A stretch of 64,000 nucleotides of DNA from NCBI GenBank assembly GCA_026168455.1, contig CM047425.1:1276001-1340000 (forward strand). The letters are read 5' to 3'. Below, piece by piece: positions 37,350 to 51,800 of this stretch; the stretch's first letter is position 1; each line of letters begins with the position of its first letter. The notes beneath the pieces are model-generated. The model worked only from the letters and a program-made list of their open reading frames with translations, had not been told where the DNA came from and ran no database searches. This DNA is from Theocolax elegans (lineage: Eukaryota > Arthropoda > Insecta > Hymenoptera > Cerocephalidae). The translations under genes and the position numbers were made by a program.

Positions 37350-39390
37350 TCTTTCATTATTTCTATCGCATTTCTTGTTTTTCATTTATTTAAATGTTTA
37401 TAAAAATACTCGCGGATACTCTCGTTTGAATGGAAATTTTACAATTATTTTCAGTTGTATTAAATCCAATAATTTTTTTTTAATTTGATCTCGTTTTTTT
37501 TATTTTAATAAGGCAAATATTACATATTAATTATTGATCAATTATTATTATATTCATTATTATTAATTAAAAAACATATATTAATTTTAGCTTAAATATT
37601 AAGGTATTTATTTTAAATGTGTATATATAATTATCTTGTGAATTGTAATTTTTATATGATGTAATGCACAATCGAATGAGAATTATTATAAATTATTGCT
37701 TCATATATATTTATAACGGTATATCGATTTATTTCCTTGAAAAGGATATTAATATTAATTTTTTTTCAATCCCATTTAAATAATAATTTTGCGTTTTGTA
37801 AATGCATATCACATTCGAATATGGAAATGTTTCAACTGTATATATTTTTATACTGTTAATATTTTCAAATAATAATGAAATAATTTTTTTACAACAGTAG
37901 TGTCTTATAAATAAAAAAGGGAATTATCTTGTAAATTCTACATTTCGTTCCTATGCTTCTGCAATTTCAATTTCGATACAGATTGTTTCGCAAAATAGTA
38001 AAAATTTTCACAATACACGCGTGCCAAATGGAAATTTTTTCGAATTACGTATATATTTTCCTTTTAACACAAAATATAACGCCAATTATAATTCCACTTC
38101 AACACGGTGTTAACGTTAATTATTACGTTTTCGCACGAAAAATAAAATACCTCGCACACGAAAAAAATGGTAATTTTCTTCCGAACATCATCACCCTTCG
38201 ATGATAAACTCGTTCCATCTCATAAAAATATTCTAAATCCAAAAAAATCACCCTGATTTTTTTAATCGAAAAAAAAAATAAATAAATAAATAAAATCCGT
38301 TAAAAAAGAAAATAAATAAAATCCAACATTACGTGCACTCTCTGTATGCAACCTTACATACATGCAAAACGAGTAAAAGTCGAACGTGGCAACCATGGGA
38401 ACGCTTTCAGGGAATGCACGTACACACCGACAGACGTTTATATATAGATATATATGAGCGCGGAGGTGAAAAAAAACCAACAGGTTGCGTAATAATGTAC
38501 GTGTGCATATATACACACGCGCACACAGACAGGAAAGAGACAAAAACGGAGTTTATTGTGTGAAAAAGATAAGTTGTCATTTTTAAATTATTCAACAAAA
38601 TTTTTCGATCGATCGTTAAAAAAAAGAAAGAAAAACGTATAAATGAATCGATGCGTGTGTATATATATATATGTAAAGGTGCTTGATTATCGATTAATTG
38701 ATACAAGAATTTTAAGTATGTTACGGTTCAAGTTTATCTTTAGAACGAGTTTTTTCTTTCTTGTTAATACATACACACACCTATATAGCAGTATATATAT
38801 ATATAAATACAATTGCGTATGTATATCATATTACGTGTGTTTGTGTGTGCGCGCGTGTAAAATAATTCTAATTTTAATTATTTTCACTGATAAAATACAC
38901 ACACTTAACGATAGCCTTTGTCTTGCTGGTATACACGATGTATTTTATTACAGGGTGCGATAACGGAGTAATTTGTTTGTTTAGTCTTTTCGAGTGTTGG
39001 TTATTTTTCTCGATCTAATTGTACATTTAGATGCGCGCTTTCGAGAAGAAATAAAAAAATGTATTGATTCGAATGTATTATTTAATCGGAGAATAGATGA
39101 ATAAAATAAATCGACGGATTTTTAATACATGCGAATGGTTTGATTACATACTCTTTTTATTTTTTGAACGAGGTTGGTTAAATCGAAAAGAATTTTTTTT
39201 GACTCAATTCGATGTTATAGTTATTGATTCAAATATATACGATTATTTTGAATTTAATACAATTTTTGAGATGGTATTGATCGTTGTTCGAGTGTGTTTT
39301 TTATTTATTAATTTTACTTGTATTAAGTATTATTCGTTTGAAATGATTGCGTCTACGATTGGATTCGAAGTAGAATTGATTTGTATAAAT
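37350..39390. other. Intronic, no gene recognised
   Basis: Contains an AAAT-type run (38276-38295), CACA/TATA microsatellite fragments (38500-38530, 38655-38670, 38760-38850) and a GC-richer patch at 38330-38540. The open frames on both strands traverse these repeats. Confidence 0.5.
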
Positions 39391-39394
39391 ATTG

Positions 39395-40035
39395 ATTTAA
39401 TTCAATAAAATGTTGTTTCTGAAAATTTATTTTACTTTAAAATAAATCGATATTTATATTGTTGTGTATTGGTTGATACGAGAAATTTTAAAGTGTTTCA
39501 ATATAATATTAATGATTTAAATTTTTTGAATCAAATAAATTTTCTTTGTTTTTTATTCACATTTAATTGCATATAGTTAAAACATGTATTGATGTAAATA
39601 GTACCTGATTCAATTCGAATTAACAATAAATTAATTCAATAATACTTTTTTCGTTTTATAATTCTTTAATATAATATTGAATTGAAATGAACAATGTTTG
39701 ATTGATTCGAGTTTAATTAAATTCAAATAATTATTAAATTAGTTCAATTATAAATGTTAATATTTTACTTTTCTTTCAATTAATTTTTTTGCAATGTCGT
39801 TTAATTGCACATATTTGAAAAAATATTGAATTGAAGTAAATAATTTATTATTGATTCAAGGTTGACTTGATCGAATAAATATTTATTTGAACGAATGAAA
39901 TATTGATTCGATAATTAATAAAAATAATTAAATATCGATTTTTAATGTAGATATAAAAGTGAATATTAATATATTGAATATTTATTAATAACTAATAGTC
40001 ATCGATTCAAATTTATCGATTAATCTGATGAGTCG
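39395..40035. repeat. Degenerate ATTGAATT/GATTCGA block
   Basis: Recurrent words TTGATTCGAGTTTAATTAAA and TTGAATTGAAATGAA. Non-coding. Confidence 0.5.
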
Positions 40036-41989
40036 AACAACATTAATGGAATAAATGACTTCATATATTTAATACTTATACTTCTGCGTACAGTAATTAA
40101 ATTTTCTCTCCGTAAAAATATTCAAACGTAGAATCTGCCAATTATTAATTATTTTAAAATTTAAATAGTAAAATTACACATCACAGAATAAAAGAAATTT
40201 CCTCTAACCAAAAGCAGCGCACGATGAACGATCCATTTATAATGAAAGATGATATATATATATACACACATATAGCATATATACGTATACCTTTACAATG
40301 TCAGAAATACGTGGGAATAGAACATAGTACTATATACATACATATACATACACGTATATATGTAAAACGAGGTATTATACGATTTCTATTATTGTTATTG
40401 TAATATATATCCTTTTTGATATAGTAAACGAGAGAGATAGACAATTTGACTTGATCTTACAATTCACAATTAAATCGAATTTTCCCACGTTAAATTGAAT
40501 TTTGCATACAATGCGATCTGAGTGGTATACATAGATATATGTGTGTGTATGTGCTATATACCGTCAAGACCACAATCAACTCGCTGCGTGTATCATCATG
40601 CATTTCGAAGCGTTAAAAAATATTATTATTTAGCAATATTAAACAAGATGTGTAATATATATATATACTATATTGTGTTAATGAATCGTCTTATTTTATG
40701 TAAATTTTCCTTTTTTTTCCATTTCGAGCATTCGACTATTAAAGCGATATCTTCGTAACGTGATATATAACGCCGTTTCTCTATTTATGAATCGTAAATA
40801 TACACGACGAGAGATAATGTCGGCTGACTCGTTGAACAGTATAAAATGGTAATAGTTGTTGTTATTCAAATACGAGTGGGTGATCTCATTTTTTTTTCTT
40901 CTTTCATTTTTTTGGATATTCGTCGATTAATATATAAATATACATTATTCTTTTTTCTTTACTGTAAAAGAACGAAGACGTCCTTAAATTTTTATAAGTA
41001 AATAAATATTTTATTTTATATATATATAATAAAATTTTAAAATTTCATATATATGATTAGGAGAAAGTTGTAAAATATTTATTTATTTGTAAAAATTATA
41101 CGGACTAGCAAGTCCTTTTACATAGTAAAAAGAAGAAAAAGAAAAGTAATACAGAAAAATAAAAAAAATAAAAAAGAAAAATAATTTTAAATCTCTCTAG
41201 TATTTTTTTAAATTTAACGTTCCCTTTATTTAAAAAGTGAAAAAGAAGTGTTAGACGCACATTTAATATGATATTTATTAAAAAATTTAATCCGTTTACA
41301 AAATTTTTGTACTTTGGAGTAAGTACGTTTATTTAATGTTGATTTACTTAAGTTTTGAGTAATAAAATGGTATTATAATTATTGAATTTAATAAATTAAC
41401 GTTTCCCTTGTAAACATTTTTTGTATCATTTTTTTAGTAAAAAAAACTAAATGTATGCGGTTAAAATGTTGTATGCATAAATATATGGAATAATTAAATA
41501 AAAATACGAATTTCAACATTAACCTCAAAATGTTCCATTTCTACTACACGTAAGAAATAATGTCTCGTAAAAGATCAGTTTTTTAAATTTTCTATAATTG
41601 TAAATTTATTTAAACAGTTAAATAAACAAATACTTCTTTTATAACAATTTCTCTTTGTTTAACCTCGGAACATCTTAATAATATAATAATAATGATAATT
41701 TTCTTTTTTTTCTCTAATTTAGTATAATACAAAAAATTATATTTTACTTCACCGTGAACTTTTGAAAATGACATTATTTATAGCTCGCGTATATACACGG
41801 AGAGGAGAGATACTAGATATTTGTATACTTGCGATCGTATCGCTTATTTTTTTTTGTTTCGTATATAGCGTTTATCTGCGACACGTAATCATTAACAGGG
41901 AAATAATTAATATTATCCACGCACACAGTCTGACAAAGTGAAAAAAGGGGGAAAAAAGAGAAAAATTTAAGTGCAAGATAAAATATTTT

Positions 41990-42529
41990 TTTCTTTAGAT
42001 GTATGATATAAATTATTGTGTTTGAATTTATATATAATAAAAAAAAGGATTATTGAATTCAAAGGAATGGATTTGAGTCAATAATATTATTGAATTATTA
42101 TATATATTGATTGCATTTTTTTATCTGACATATTACGTGAAAATAAATAAATATATACGTAGAAAATAAAATGTATGGAATTGAAAAAAATATAATTTGG
42201 AATTGACAATATTATTAACTTTACATTTAATAAATATTAATTTAATTATATGCAAATACGAATGTATAACTGTTATGCTTCATTATAGATATATATTTTT
42301 AATATTAAACGTAAAATGTTTTTCATTTCATTGAATCGAAATGAATTAATACCATTGAATTAAATAAAATAAATGTTTTTTTGAATCCAATTAATTTTCA
42401 TTTGAATTTAATTGAAAGCATTTAAGACTACATAAATTTTTATTAATTTATTCGTAGTATTTTAAATTTTTGCGATTATACGAATATTTATATTGAATAA
42501 ATTAATCAATAATATTGAATTGATTTTTT
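41990..42529. repeat. Degenerate TTGAATTGAA AT-rich block
   Basis: Same word class as the other blocks; abuts the hairpin at 42530. No coding potential. Confidence 0.5.
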
Positions 42530-42673
42530 TTTGGTCTTTTAAGCGATCTTGTAGGGCTATTCACAGGATGTTGAATGTAATCAGACGAAACGTCGCAATT
42601 TTTAGTAAAGAAAAGGTGTTAATTTTATTCAACATCCTGTGAATTGTCCTACAAGATCGCTTAAAAAACCAAA
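42530..42673. repeat. Foldback element with 47-bp arms (strong hairpin)
   Basis: The left arm 42530-42576 and right arm 42627-42673 are reverse complements with about four mismatches. The arm runs TTTGGTCTTTTAAGCGATCT ... ACAGGATGTTGAAT. The loop is 50 bases and contains CAGACGAAACGTCGC. The size fits a MITE remnant or a long pre-miRNA-like hairpin. The ACGTTTCGTCTG word on the minus strand, close to CATCCT, echoes the retroelement-like word at 3079-3118. Confidence 0.85.
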
Positions 42674-43089
42674 ATAAAATAATGGAGGAGGGTGACTATC
42701 CACAACTAAATATTGAATTGAGTTAAACAAATGAAGCAAGATAATTGAAATTAACAAGGTTAATAATTTCGAATCAAGATTTATATATACATATATATAT
42801 ATATTGAATCATTTGAATCAATGTGTTTTTGTAAAGTAAATAAAATAAATAAATACTTTATATCCCAATCGATGATTCATATATATATATATATATACGA
42901 ATGTGATCGACTCATTGTCTTTTCAAGCGAATTCTTTCGATCCAAATAAATATTCGAACGATTATTATTATTATCGATGTTTAATAAAAGTACCATATTT
43001 TAAAATTATAAACGAAACACAAATCTAGCTCGTCGAAGAAAAATAATCTAACGTTACTCTAAAAGCAATGAAACGTATATTTACATGCA

Positions 43090-43340
43090 ATATTTTCAAT
43101 TCTGAGGAAAGAGAAAGAGAGAAAGAGAGAGAGAGAGCGCGCGAGTGGTAAAAGATAAAAAAAAGGCAAGGGAGACAGAGAGGGTAAAAAAAAGATAGGT
43201 AAAAGGAGGAGGGAAGAGGGCAATGAGAATGAAGGAGAGAAGCCGAACAAAAACTCGTTCTCGCGCGAACGTCGTTGGCTATATATGTTGCTGAGCACAG
43301 ATACAGGATTTGCTTCTTCTTCTTCTTCTCCTTCTCCTTC
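43090..43340. repeat. Polypurine tract followed by (CTT)n
   Basis: AGAGAAAGAGAGAGAGAGAG at about 43109 and GGAGG runs to 43250, then TTCTTCTTCTTCTCCTTCTC near 43316. Strongly purine-biased on plus and then pyrimidine-biased, which explains the open frames on each strand. Confidence 0.75.
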
Positions 43341-45305
43341 TCTCGGATCCTTTCAAATAAATGCGCTCAGCAAAAACTCCTTGTTTAGTTTAAAATTTAT
43401 TTTTGTTTTTTTTTCTCTCCCACTCTTTCTTTCATTTTCTCGTACGGTCGATATCTCTCTCTTTTTTATCGTTACACTTGTATATATATATATATTTATA
43501 TATAAATGAAAAAAGTTATTTTGTACTAAAAGTGTGTTTCGGTAGAGAGAGAGAGAGAGGGAAGTAGGTCAGGTGAAAACGAAGGTTTTAATTAGAGCAC
43601 AGTGAAATTATGGTAATTGATTTGGTTTTTTTTTTATTTCTTCGCCATTTTTCTGGAGTTAACTTTAGGTTTTACACGTTGTACAAAATTTAATTATATC
43701 TACGATTTTTACTCTATTAATATTGATGATGTCGTGTGTATATATGTACACATTGTGATACTGTTCACACACATACACCCATATATATATATATATTTTG
43801 GGCACGATTTCGAATAATCGTTTTAAAATCAGTATCTTTTAATTTTGAAAAGAGCAATTGGTTTATGTTTTTTATCGATACCAAAACAAAAATTGGAAGT
43901 GCACCATACAATTTGTACACAAAATTAATTTTATATTTTATACACAAAACTATATTATATATTATCGATCATATACTCGTAAACGATATATGGAAAAGAA
44001 TAAAAAAAATAAAATAAATAAATGATTTACCACATTATATCCATGCGGAATTGAAGTTTCCATCGTAACACGCCTGAGTAGAATTTGAATTATTAAAAGT
44101 TTCGAAAATAAAAATTGGTTATATGATATTCTTAGAGGTTTTTCGGAGTTATAAGTTCCCTCGCTTTTTTATCAAATCAACGCGACATGTTATCAAAGTT
44201 ACTGGATAATTTTTTTATTTTATGTAGAGTTTATTATTTTATACTTTATTGAGCTAGCATGCCTTGCGATGCGGAAAATTTTTGTGGAAAATTTCCGACT
44301 CGTTCATTCCACACCAATCAACCAAAAAAATGTTAAAAATTTTTGTATGTTAAAATTACACTTAACACTCCTTAACCCTTTCACACCTGAATTAATTATA
44401 TAATTTTTTCATATTTTTATTATAATTTTATCACTACGATTGTCTTCAAATTGGTTCAGAATTATAAAAATATAAAATATTTTTTTTTCACTATTTCCAA
44501 TAATTTACGTTATAATTTTTTAATTCAAAATTTTTCATCTTTGTGTCATTACAATGTTCACATTGGTTGCGAAAGATTTACCAAAGGTAGTACAAACTCT
44601 CGGAATAAAATAGAAATTCGTATATTTAATCCTATATTAAATCAATTCGAATCTCCATAATAAGAAATTATTTGCAAATATTTTTTCCTCTTTACATAAT
44701 AAAAATTTAACACACACGCAAACAGACATTGTAATTTTCGCTATACAAACTTCTACTTAATTTTACCACGTATAACGTTCGATCAAACGTTAATAAATTA
44801 AACAAACGAAATTGTCGAATGAATAGATTAATCAACCGTATATATAAAGTGAAGTAAAAAAAAAATCAATTTGACATGCAATTAATATACACGTACACGT
44901 ACACACACCCACACACACACACGTATACAAATATATACATTTCACATGTGCGTATATATATAGCCGACTATGTGTCGATAGAAATCAGGCGGTCGGTCTC
45001 TCGACCCTGCGCACAAATCCTCTTGTATACATACATACATTCATATACACCTATATACACATACACACACACACACACATGGGACGACGCTTTGGTGCGC
45101 ACTCTATCCTGTGTTTTGCGAATTACACGCGTGCAACACACGCACGTACACATCGTGTACGTATATATACATGTGTATATGCCCGACAAATAGATGAGAT
45201 TCATTTTTATTACCCGTCAGAGACAAGTCAAGGCAATGATAGTTGACCTTAACGACGTTGATGGATTGTATGATGGAATTTCGACTATGTGTTTTTATAT
45301 GTATA

Positions 45306-45312
<7 letters not shown>

Positions 45313-45338
<26 letters not shown>
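45313..45338. repeat. (GTAT)n microsatellite
   Basis: Six GTAT units after a (TA)n run. Confidence 0.9.
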
Positions 45339-47060
45339 ATATATGATGTGTATAATGTGTATCGATCGTGAGACTGTCATTTGTGAGTGTGTGTGTGTGT
45401 GCTCGTTTAATATTTTATCTTAACTTGGAATTTTCTTTTTTTTTTTTCATTCTTCTGGAGGGAAATATATTAATTACTTTTTTTTTTAATATCGAAAGTC
45501 TATATATGTACATGAATATAAGGAATATCGAGGTATTTTACGTGGCATTTAATTTCTTTTTAAACGTTCGCGTATTTTACTCGATACAACAATTTTTTTT
45601 TTTTTAGAACGATTTAACATTTTTTTTGTAAAGAACATTCGAGGAGATAGAAATTTATATATTTTATGTTGAGTGATATTATTACGTGGAAAATATTTAA
45701 TAAATTAAAAAGAGACGCATTCATTTTTTTTGGCATTTAGTTGATTACTACTTTAACTTAGTTTTCAATACTTTCGAGGTCACACATGGGTATACTGAAA
45801 AATACAAAATAAATTTGACTTGCATATAAAAATCCTATTAGATTTATACGTGTAAAAGTAAAAAATAAAATTGAAATTAATAATTCTTTGTAATTTTTCC
45901 AGAGAAAAAAAATTTATATTTCTTTATGTAAAGATAAGGTTTCGAAAATACGGTTCAATAAGAAATATCGATATTTTATTAATTATTGGTAAAAATTTCA
46001 AGCTTTAATTTTTAGTTTATACAAAGTTACGTTTATTATCTTGTGATTTTCTTCTGACGTTATATACAAGTATAGATAAATACATTTATTATTATATTTC
46101 TTGTCACGCCATTAATAAATAAGTAAATATACATAAATATAAATTATTTAATTAATTATACTATATCATTGACTGTTATTAAAATTATCAATATTTTATT
46201 TATTAGAAATTTTTAATAATAATGATTTATCTATTTACGTATTTAATCGGAATAACACGATGTCCTCGAAGTTAAAATGTAGAATTTAAAATATTATTTA
46301 TTTTTTCATAAAAAAAAACCTATATATTCGACGAAAAAGAATATTGCATATTTTATTTTACTTAAATAAATACATCGCGTAATGAGAGACCAAATTTTTA
46401 CATTAATTTAATTTATTTACTTAATAAAATTATCCAATAAATCGTAACAATTTTTAATAATAATAATAATAATAAAAAAACGTGTACATCGGTGTAAAAG
46501 AAATTCTAAACTCGTTTTTTTTTTACTTTTCATACGTTCGAAATAAAAAAGGAAAAGAATACGAAAAACCCATTATTACGAAATAAAAAAATAATAATAA
46601 TAATCTAAAATGAGATTATAATTGAAATTGAAATTGTTAATTTAATATCCCCATTTCGAAATTATACGGGAATTTTCACGTTTTGCACGATACATATATA
46701 AATACGTACCCACACATACTTTATCGTTATTAAGCATCCAAACAAAGCTAATATACACACAAAATAGGAAACTTACAAAAGCCATTGCGCAATATATGTA
46801 TATTCACGAAACAATGCGAAAGTAGGATTACAGTTTTAAGTGAATGCTTATAACGAGATTTTACTGAAATGTAGAATATATACATATACACAATATTTAT
46901 TTGTTTCTTTTTAATTCAATTAATTAGCAATAATAATCACGAGGTATAAAATACATTAATACCTCTTTGTACAATATAAGAATTAAAGTGGAATATAATT
47001 TAAAAAATAACAATCAATTATGCTTTCAATAAAATATATCAGTATTCACATTTTTTCATT
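45339..47060. other. Intronic, nothing recognised
   Basis: AT-rich sequence with short (AAT)n at 46458-46473 and no exon-like signals. Confidence 0.5.
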
Positions 47061-47061
47061 G

Positions 47062-47093
<32 letters not shown>
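47061..47093. repeat. (TAA)n microsatellite
   Basis: Eleven TAA units. Confidence 0.95.
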
Positions 47094-47095
<2 letters not shown>

Positions 47096-48189
47096 CATTC
47101 GTTTGGAATATCAAAAAAATATATATTATTTTTTTATTTTTCGATATACATGTGCGTATATTTTTCTTGCGTACACGTGTGCGTGCGTTAACAGAGATAC
47201 ACACACGCGGTGGAAAAAGAAAGAAGAGCCCGGAGGGAATAAAAAAGGCTACATAATCAATGGGGGCTTGGATGAAGGGACCTGCGAAAGGTTTTTTTTT
47301 TCCCCACCTCTTCTTCTTCTTTTGAGGATGGCAAAGGGTAGGATTATCTTAATTGATGTCGATTAAGAAATATTTCTTTAAAAATATATTTATTTTTTTT
47401 TATTATTATACTATCGAATATATGTGGTATACGTGTAATATTGTAATTAACAAACAGTTATACTGTTTCTTGCTTTTCTATTTTATTACGTACGTTTGAG
47501 TATTTAACAATTTAAATAAAGTTTTTTTATTGAATTTATTGTAATATTGCAATAACTATATAATTAATACTTTTTTTCGTAAATTACAATTTTCAATGTT
47601 AATAATTAATTTTTATGCAGATTTTCCAAGAACATAAATTGATACAGTGTATTAATTATGGTAAATGAATATTAATTGTAAGAAAGTATTAAAGTGGCAT
47701 AAACATGACAAATAAAAAATTGAATAAAATAAAAAAAAATAAAAGAAAAATTTACGTCTCTTGGCTTATGATTTAATATTATTTTATTTTATTTTTTAAT
47801 ATTTTTTGGGTAATATTATAATTGAAAACTTTTTTTTTATAACCAAAATTAACCAAAATTCTTTTCTATTTATTTTCAACCAAATACCTATACTATTAAC
47901 AGTAAAAACTTGTATACTTTCTATAAATTACAGTCTTAAAAAACAAATATATATTTTATTTTTTACAATTATTATTATTATATTTAAAAAAAATATACTT
48001 TGGAGATTAAAATCTTGAAAAACAAGCAAAATATTATACATTTAATTTTATTATCGAATACCTTTAATATATTGTTAAAATACACACTATCTTTTTAATT
48101 TTTCTGTAAATTGTTTTACCTAACACGCACAAAATTGTAATAATTAGAACTATTTTAAAATTTTAAAATTTTAAATTAAAACGAAAAAG

Positions 48190-48560
48190 TAAAAGATACA
48201 TAATCGACACACCCCATCCGAAAAATCTCAAATACGCGCTGAAAATGAGAAAAGAGAAAAATCTTTGGTATAGGACGAGGAAATGTGCCGACGAAAAAAA
48301 AGGAGAGAGTCGTCGCGTAATACGTCTCGTTTAAACGGCCGGTAATGCGATATGGTAAGAAGCCCCGACGCGTTCGGGGTTTTGAAATACAAGCGCGCGA
48401 AGGAAGAAGAGGGGTTAGAACAAAGCCGTGAAGCTTGACGTAGGTTAGGGTGTCCCCACACTATAAGCGTCCTCCTCTCTTTTTCGCTTTTCCAACCCGA
48501 AAAAAAATGTGTGTGTGTGTATATATGTATGTATAAAGATACGTGGGTGTGGTCGGTTGT
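48190..48560. other. GC-richer island with a CCCCGA hairpin
   Basis: Over about 48300-48480 the sequence is distinctly less AT-rich. It includes the hairpin CCCCGA-CGCGT-TCGGGG near 48364. The minus-strand frame across it (48228-48596) is open but has no recognisable domain and runs into a microsatellite. It may be an intronic regulatory element or an undetected exon. Confidence 0.35.
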
Positions 48561-48798
48561 ATGTACGAAAAAAAAAAATTTTAATGGGTAAATCATATTT
48601 TACGTTACGAGAAGGGGATAGCTTTACACACCGATTTTTGTACCTCGTCGTTTTTAATTTAGGGGTCGTTTGCTAGGAGAAAAAAAAAATTGGGGATTTT
48701 ACAAATGATTATTGTTGTTATGATTACTTTATTATCGTACAAGTTAGAAAAAATTTTTTATTTTAAATGTTTGTTGATTGATTAAAAAACGTGTTGCA

Positions 48799-48819
48799 CT
48801 TCAGGGATCTACTTTTATC
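48799..48819 (+). repeat. Copy of the ACAGGGATCTAC word
   Basis: CTTCAGGGATCTACTTTTAT then C. It matches the copy at 2313-2334 over the GGATCTACTTTTATC part. Confidence 0.55.
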
Positions 48820-48829
48820 AAATCAAAGA

Positions 48830-51800
48830 TAATGATTAAAATGTTGAATAAAAAACCAGAGCAAAAAATACCAAAACTCATTTTTACACGAAAAAAGATC
48901 ATATTAAAAAATAAATAAATAACGTTCGATCGACAACTTCAAAACTTTAACGGTTTACCGAAAACTACAGATTTCAGCTGTATAAACCTTAACAGGGTTT
49001 GAAAAAGCTTCGATATAACCTTAAAAAAAGAAAATAAATAACACCGCACATCTAAAAATAATATTTTTATTAACAAAATAATTATTTTATGAATATTTGA
49101 CAACGAATAACCTTATAAGAAGATATACATAAAATTATAGAATCTTAATTTAAAATTAATTATACGTAACTCACGTGTCCAGTATTAATTTTTCTCACTG
49201 CAAGTAATGTACAGCTAGAGAAAGCAAACTATGAAACCAACATAGATTTATTCATTTAGCGATAATATTTGAAATTTTACTTTTACTCGCGTAATCGAGG
49301 AAAAAAATATATATAAAAAAAAGAGTGTGTATATTTAATAATTTTTATAGCAAAAGGATAATTATGAAACAATAATTAATTATATCGAATTTTATTCGTA
49401 CAACGAAAGGAATTTATTTAAAATTATACGGATCAAACGAGTGTGCGCGTCTACATAATAGGAAGCGAGCGAGAACTGAGAAAAGTTTTGAATTCCGGAA
49501 GAATATCATAAATAACTTCATAAATATGGAAATGAGTTTTATTTCATTTAAAATATTATTACTATTATTATTATTATTATTATTATATTATTAAATTTAC
49601 TATTATTATATTTGCTCATGCTACAAAGAATTTCGTAATTATCGTTTGTGCACATTGTGTTGCACCTGCTTTGCTCGATATCAAATAAACTCACGTTTAT
49701 TTACAATTTTCTCTTTCATAAATTTATTTAAAACTATTATTGTTTGAAAGAGACAAGGCGTGGTTTTCTTGCGAAAAATATATTCGAATGATATTTTCAT
49801 TACTATTTGCAATAGAAAATTTATTAAAATAATTATTTTTTTTGTAAAGATATTTAACGACTTCCGTGAAACTAATACTGTTTAAAAGAGGAAAATACGT
49901 AGTTTCTTAAGAAAAAAATTTTAAATGATATTTATTTTTAATGCAACATTTATATACATATATATATATATATTTTTTTAAACGATTGCAGATCTTTCCT
50001 AAAAAATTATTGTCGCAAAGATAAAGTTTCGTGGCATATTTACAGAAAAGATAATTCAAATAAAATATAAATTTTTATTGCAATACGAAATTATTTAAAA
50101 TATATTTATTTTTTTTAAATAATCAATATTTATATCGTTATACAGGGGTGTAACGCAATAAAATTTACTAAATTTTATTTTTTATATCGACAATACAAAA
50201 TTTATTAAAATATTTAAACGAGAATAAAAATCTTAAAGGAAAAGAAAACAAAACGGTGACGATTTAACATCGAATTAGAGTACATATTCTTGTTTACGGT
50301 TACGTAAAAAAAAATATATATATATATAAGAGAGAAAACGTTCATGGGCATATTTTTCACTCTCGAGTAAAAGCAGAGAGAGGTTGGTAGGAAAAAATGG
50401 AGGAGGAGGAAGAGAACGGTGGTGAATGAGAAAGAAGGAAAATCTCCCTATAAATCAGTGGCATACGAGCCATCTTTTACAACTGTGTACGGTGTGTCCG
50501 TGTATGTGTGCGTGTAAGTGTGCTTACAGTGAGAAGATTTAAATTTTTCGCGGTTGAATCGAGCCGATTGCGATCACCGTAAACAAAATGCATTGTAACA
50601 TTCTTGTCAAGGGATTTTTCTTCCGTTTTCTTTTTTTTTTTTTTATCTTTTATCTTCTGTATTATTACTTGTCCTTTTTAACTTCGTATATAAAAGTTTT
50701 ATTTTACAGGAAATTATTCGAAATTACGTTATTGCGCATTTTAATATTATTCGCGAATTTTTAAATAAATTATCTTATTAATTATTTTTGAGGTGTAGAC
50801 AGTTATATATTATCGACGAGATATTGTTTAATAAATTTTTGATAGAATGAAAATTAGTTTTTCTTGGAAATGTAGCTTCGTCAGATCTCTCTTCGCGTTT
50901 TAAATATTCTTAACGAGTTTTTCCAGATTTTTCATTTAATATTTTATACGCGTATTTTGGTTTAAAAAGACCAGATCCCTGTAATCTCGTAAGGAGATAC
51001 ATTTTATTTTTTTATATACGTATGTAAGAGGAATAATTTTTGTAACAAATCCTTTCCGACAGATTTTTACTAATTTTTATTTTAACTGATAAAAATGTAT
51101 ATTATAATTTTTATTAAAAATTCATCTCTTTAAAATTTTTTCGTATATTTTTTTCTCATAATTTAACACATAATTCTTTTTCTTGTTAAAAAATATAAAT
51201 ATATATTTGAAACCCTCTTAAATATATACAAGATCCTCAATAAAAAATAGTAACAAAAACTATTTTATTATTACAAAAGTATTAAATTTGATAAAACAAA
51301 CATTTACTGTCTCATTTAAAACGCGTTGCGTATAAAAAGAAAAAAGAAACATCGATAAAGCTGTTCGCTATAAAATTACCAAATTTTAATGTCGATTCAC
51401 ATATTTTCAGTAAACATTTGAACAATAAATTGATATTTGTATAATTCAGGCATAAAAAAAAGAAAGAATAATATTATTATAAACGTTCCAAATTCCACTA
51501 TATAGGAATTTAACAATTTGTATCCTTATAGCTCGATTGTTTGCGTTCAATCGCATTGATTAAGCCTTAACCGTATTTATTTGCATACAACAGAAAGAAA
51601 AATTTTGTGTACACATTTATTTGTTTTGTAAGTAATTTTATTAAAATATACTACAAAAATATATAAAATATATTTAAAATATATTTAATTTAAACAATCA
51701 ATAAGTAAAACAAAACAGTTTTAATAATAAAAAAAAAACAGTTGAATTCAAGTACCGATAAGAATCTGTTTTACCGATAAAGAATAAAAAAGGCAAAGTC

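Noticed and set aside
39097..39408. Plus-strand 103-codon open frame
   Set aside because: F/I/V-rich translation of AT-rich intron, overlapping the start of a degenerate repeat block.
44372..44400. TTAACCCTTTCACACC, a possible piggyBac-type MITE end
   Set aside because: No inverted partner or second TTAA-flanked end was found within several hundred bases.
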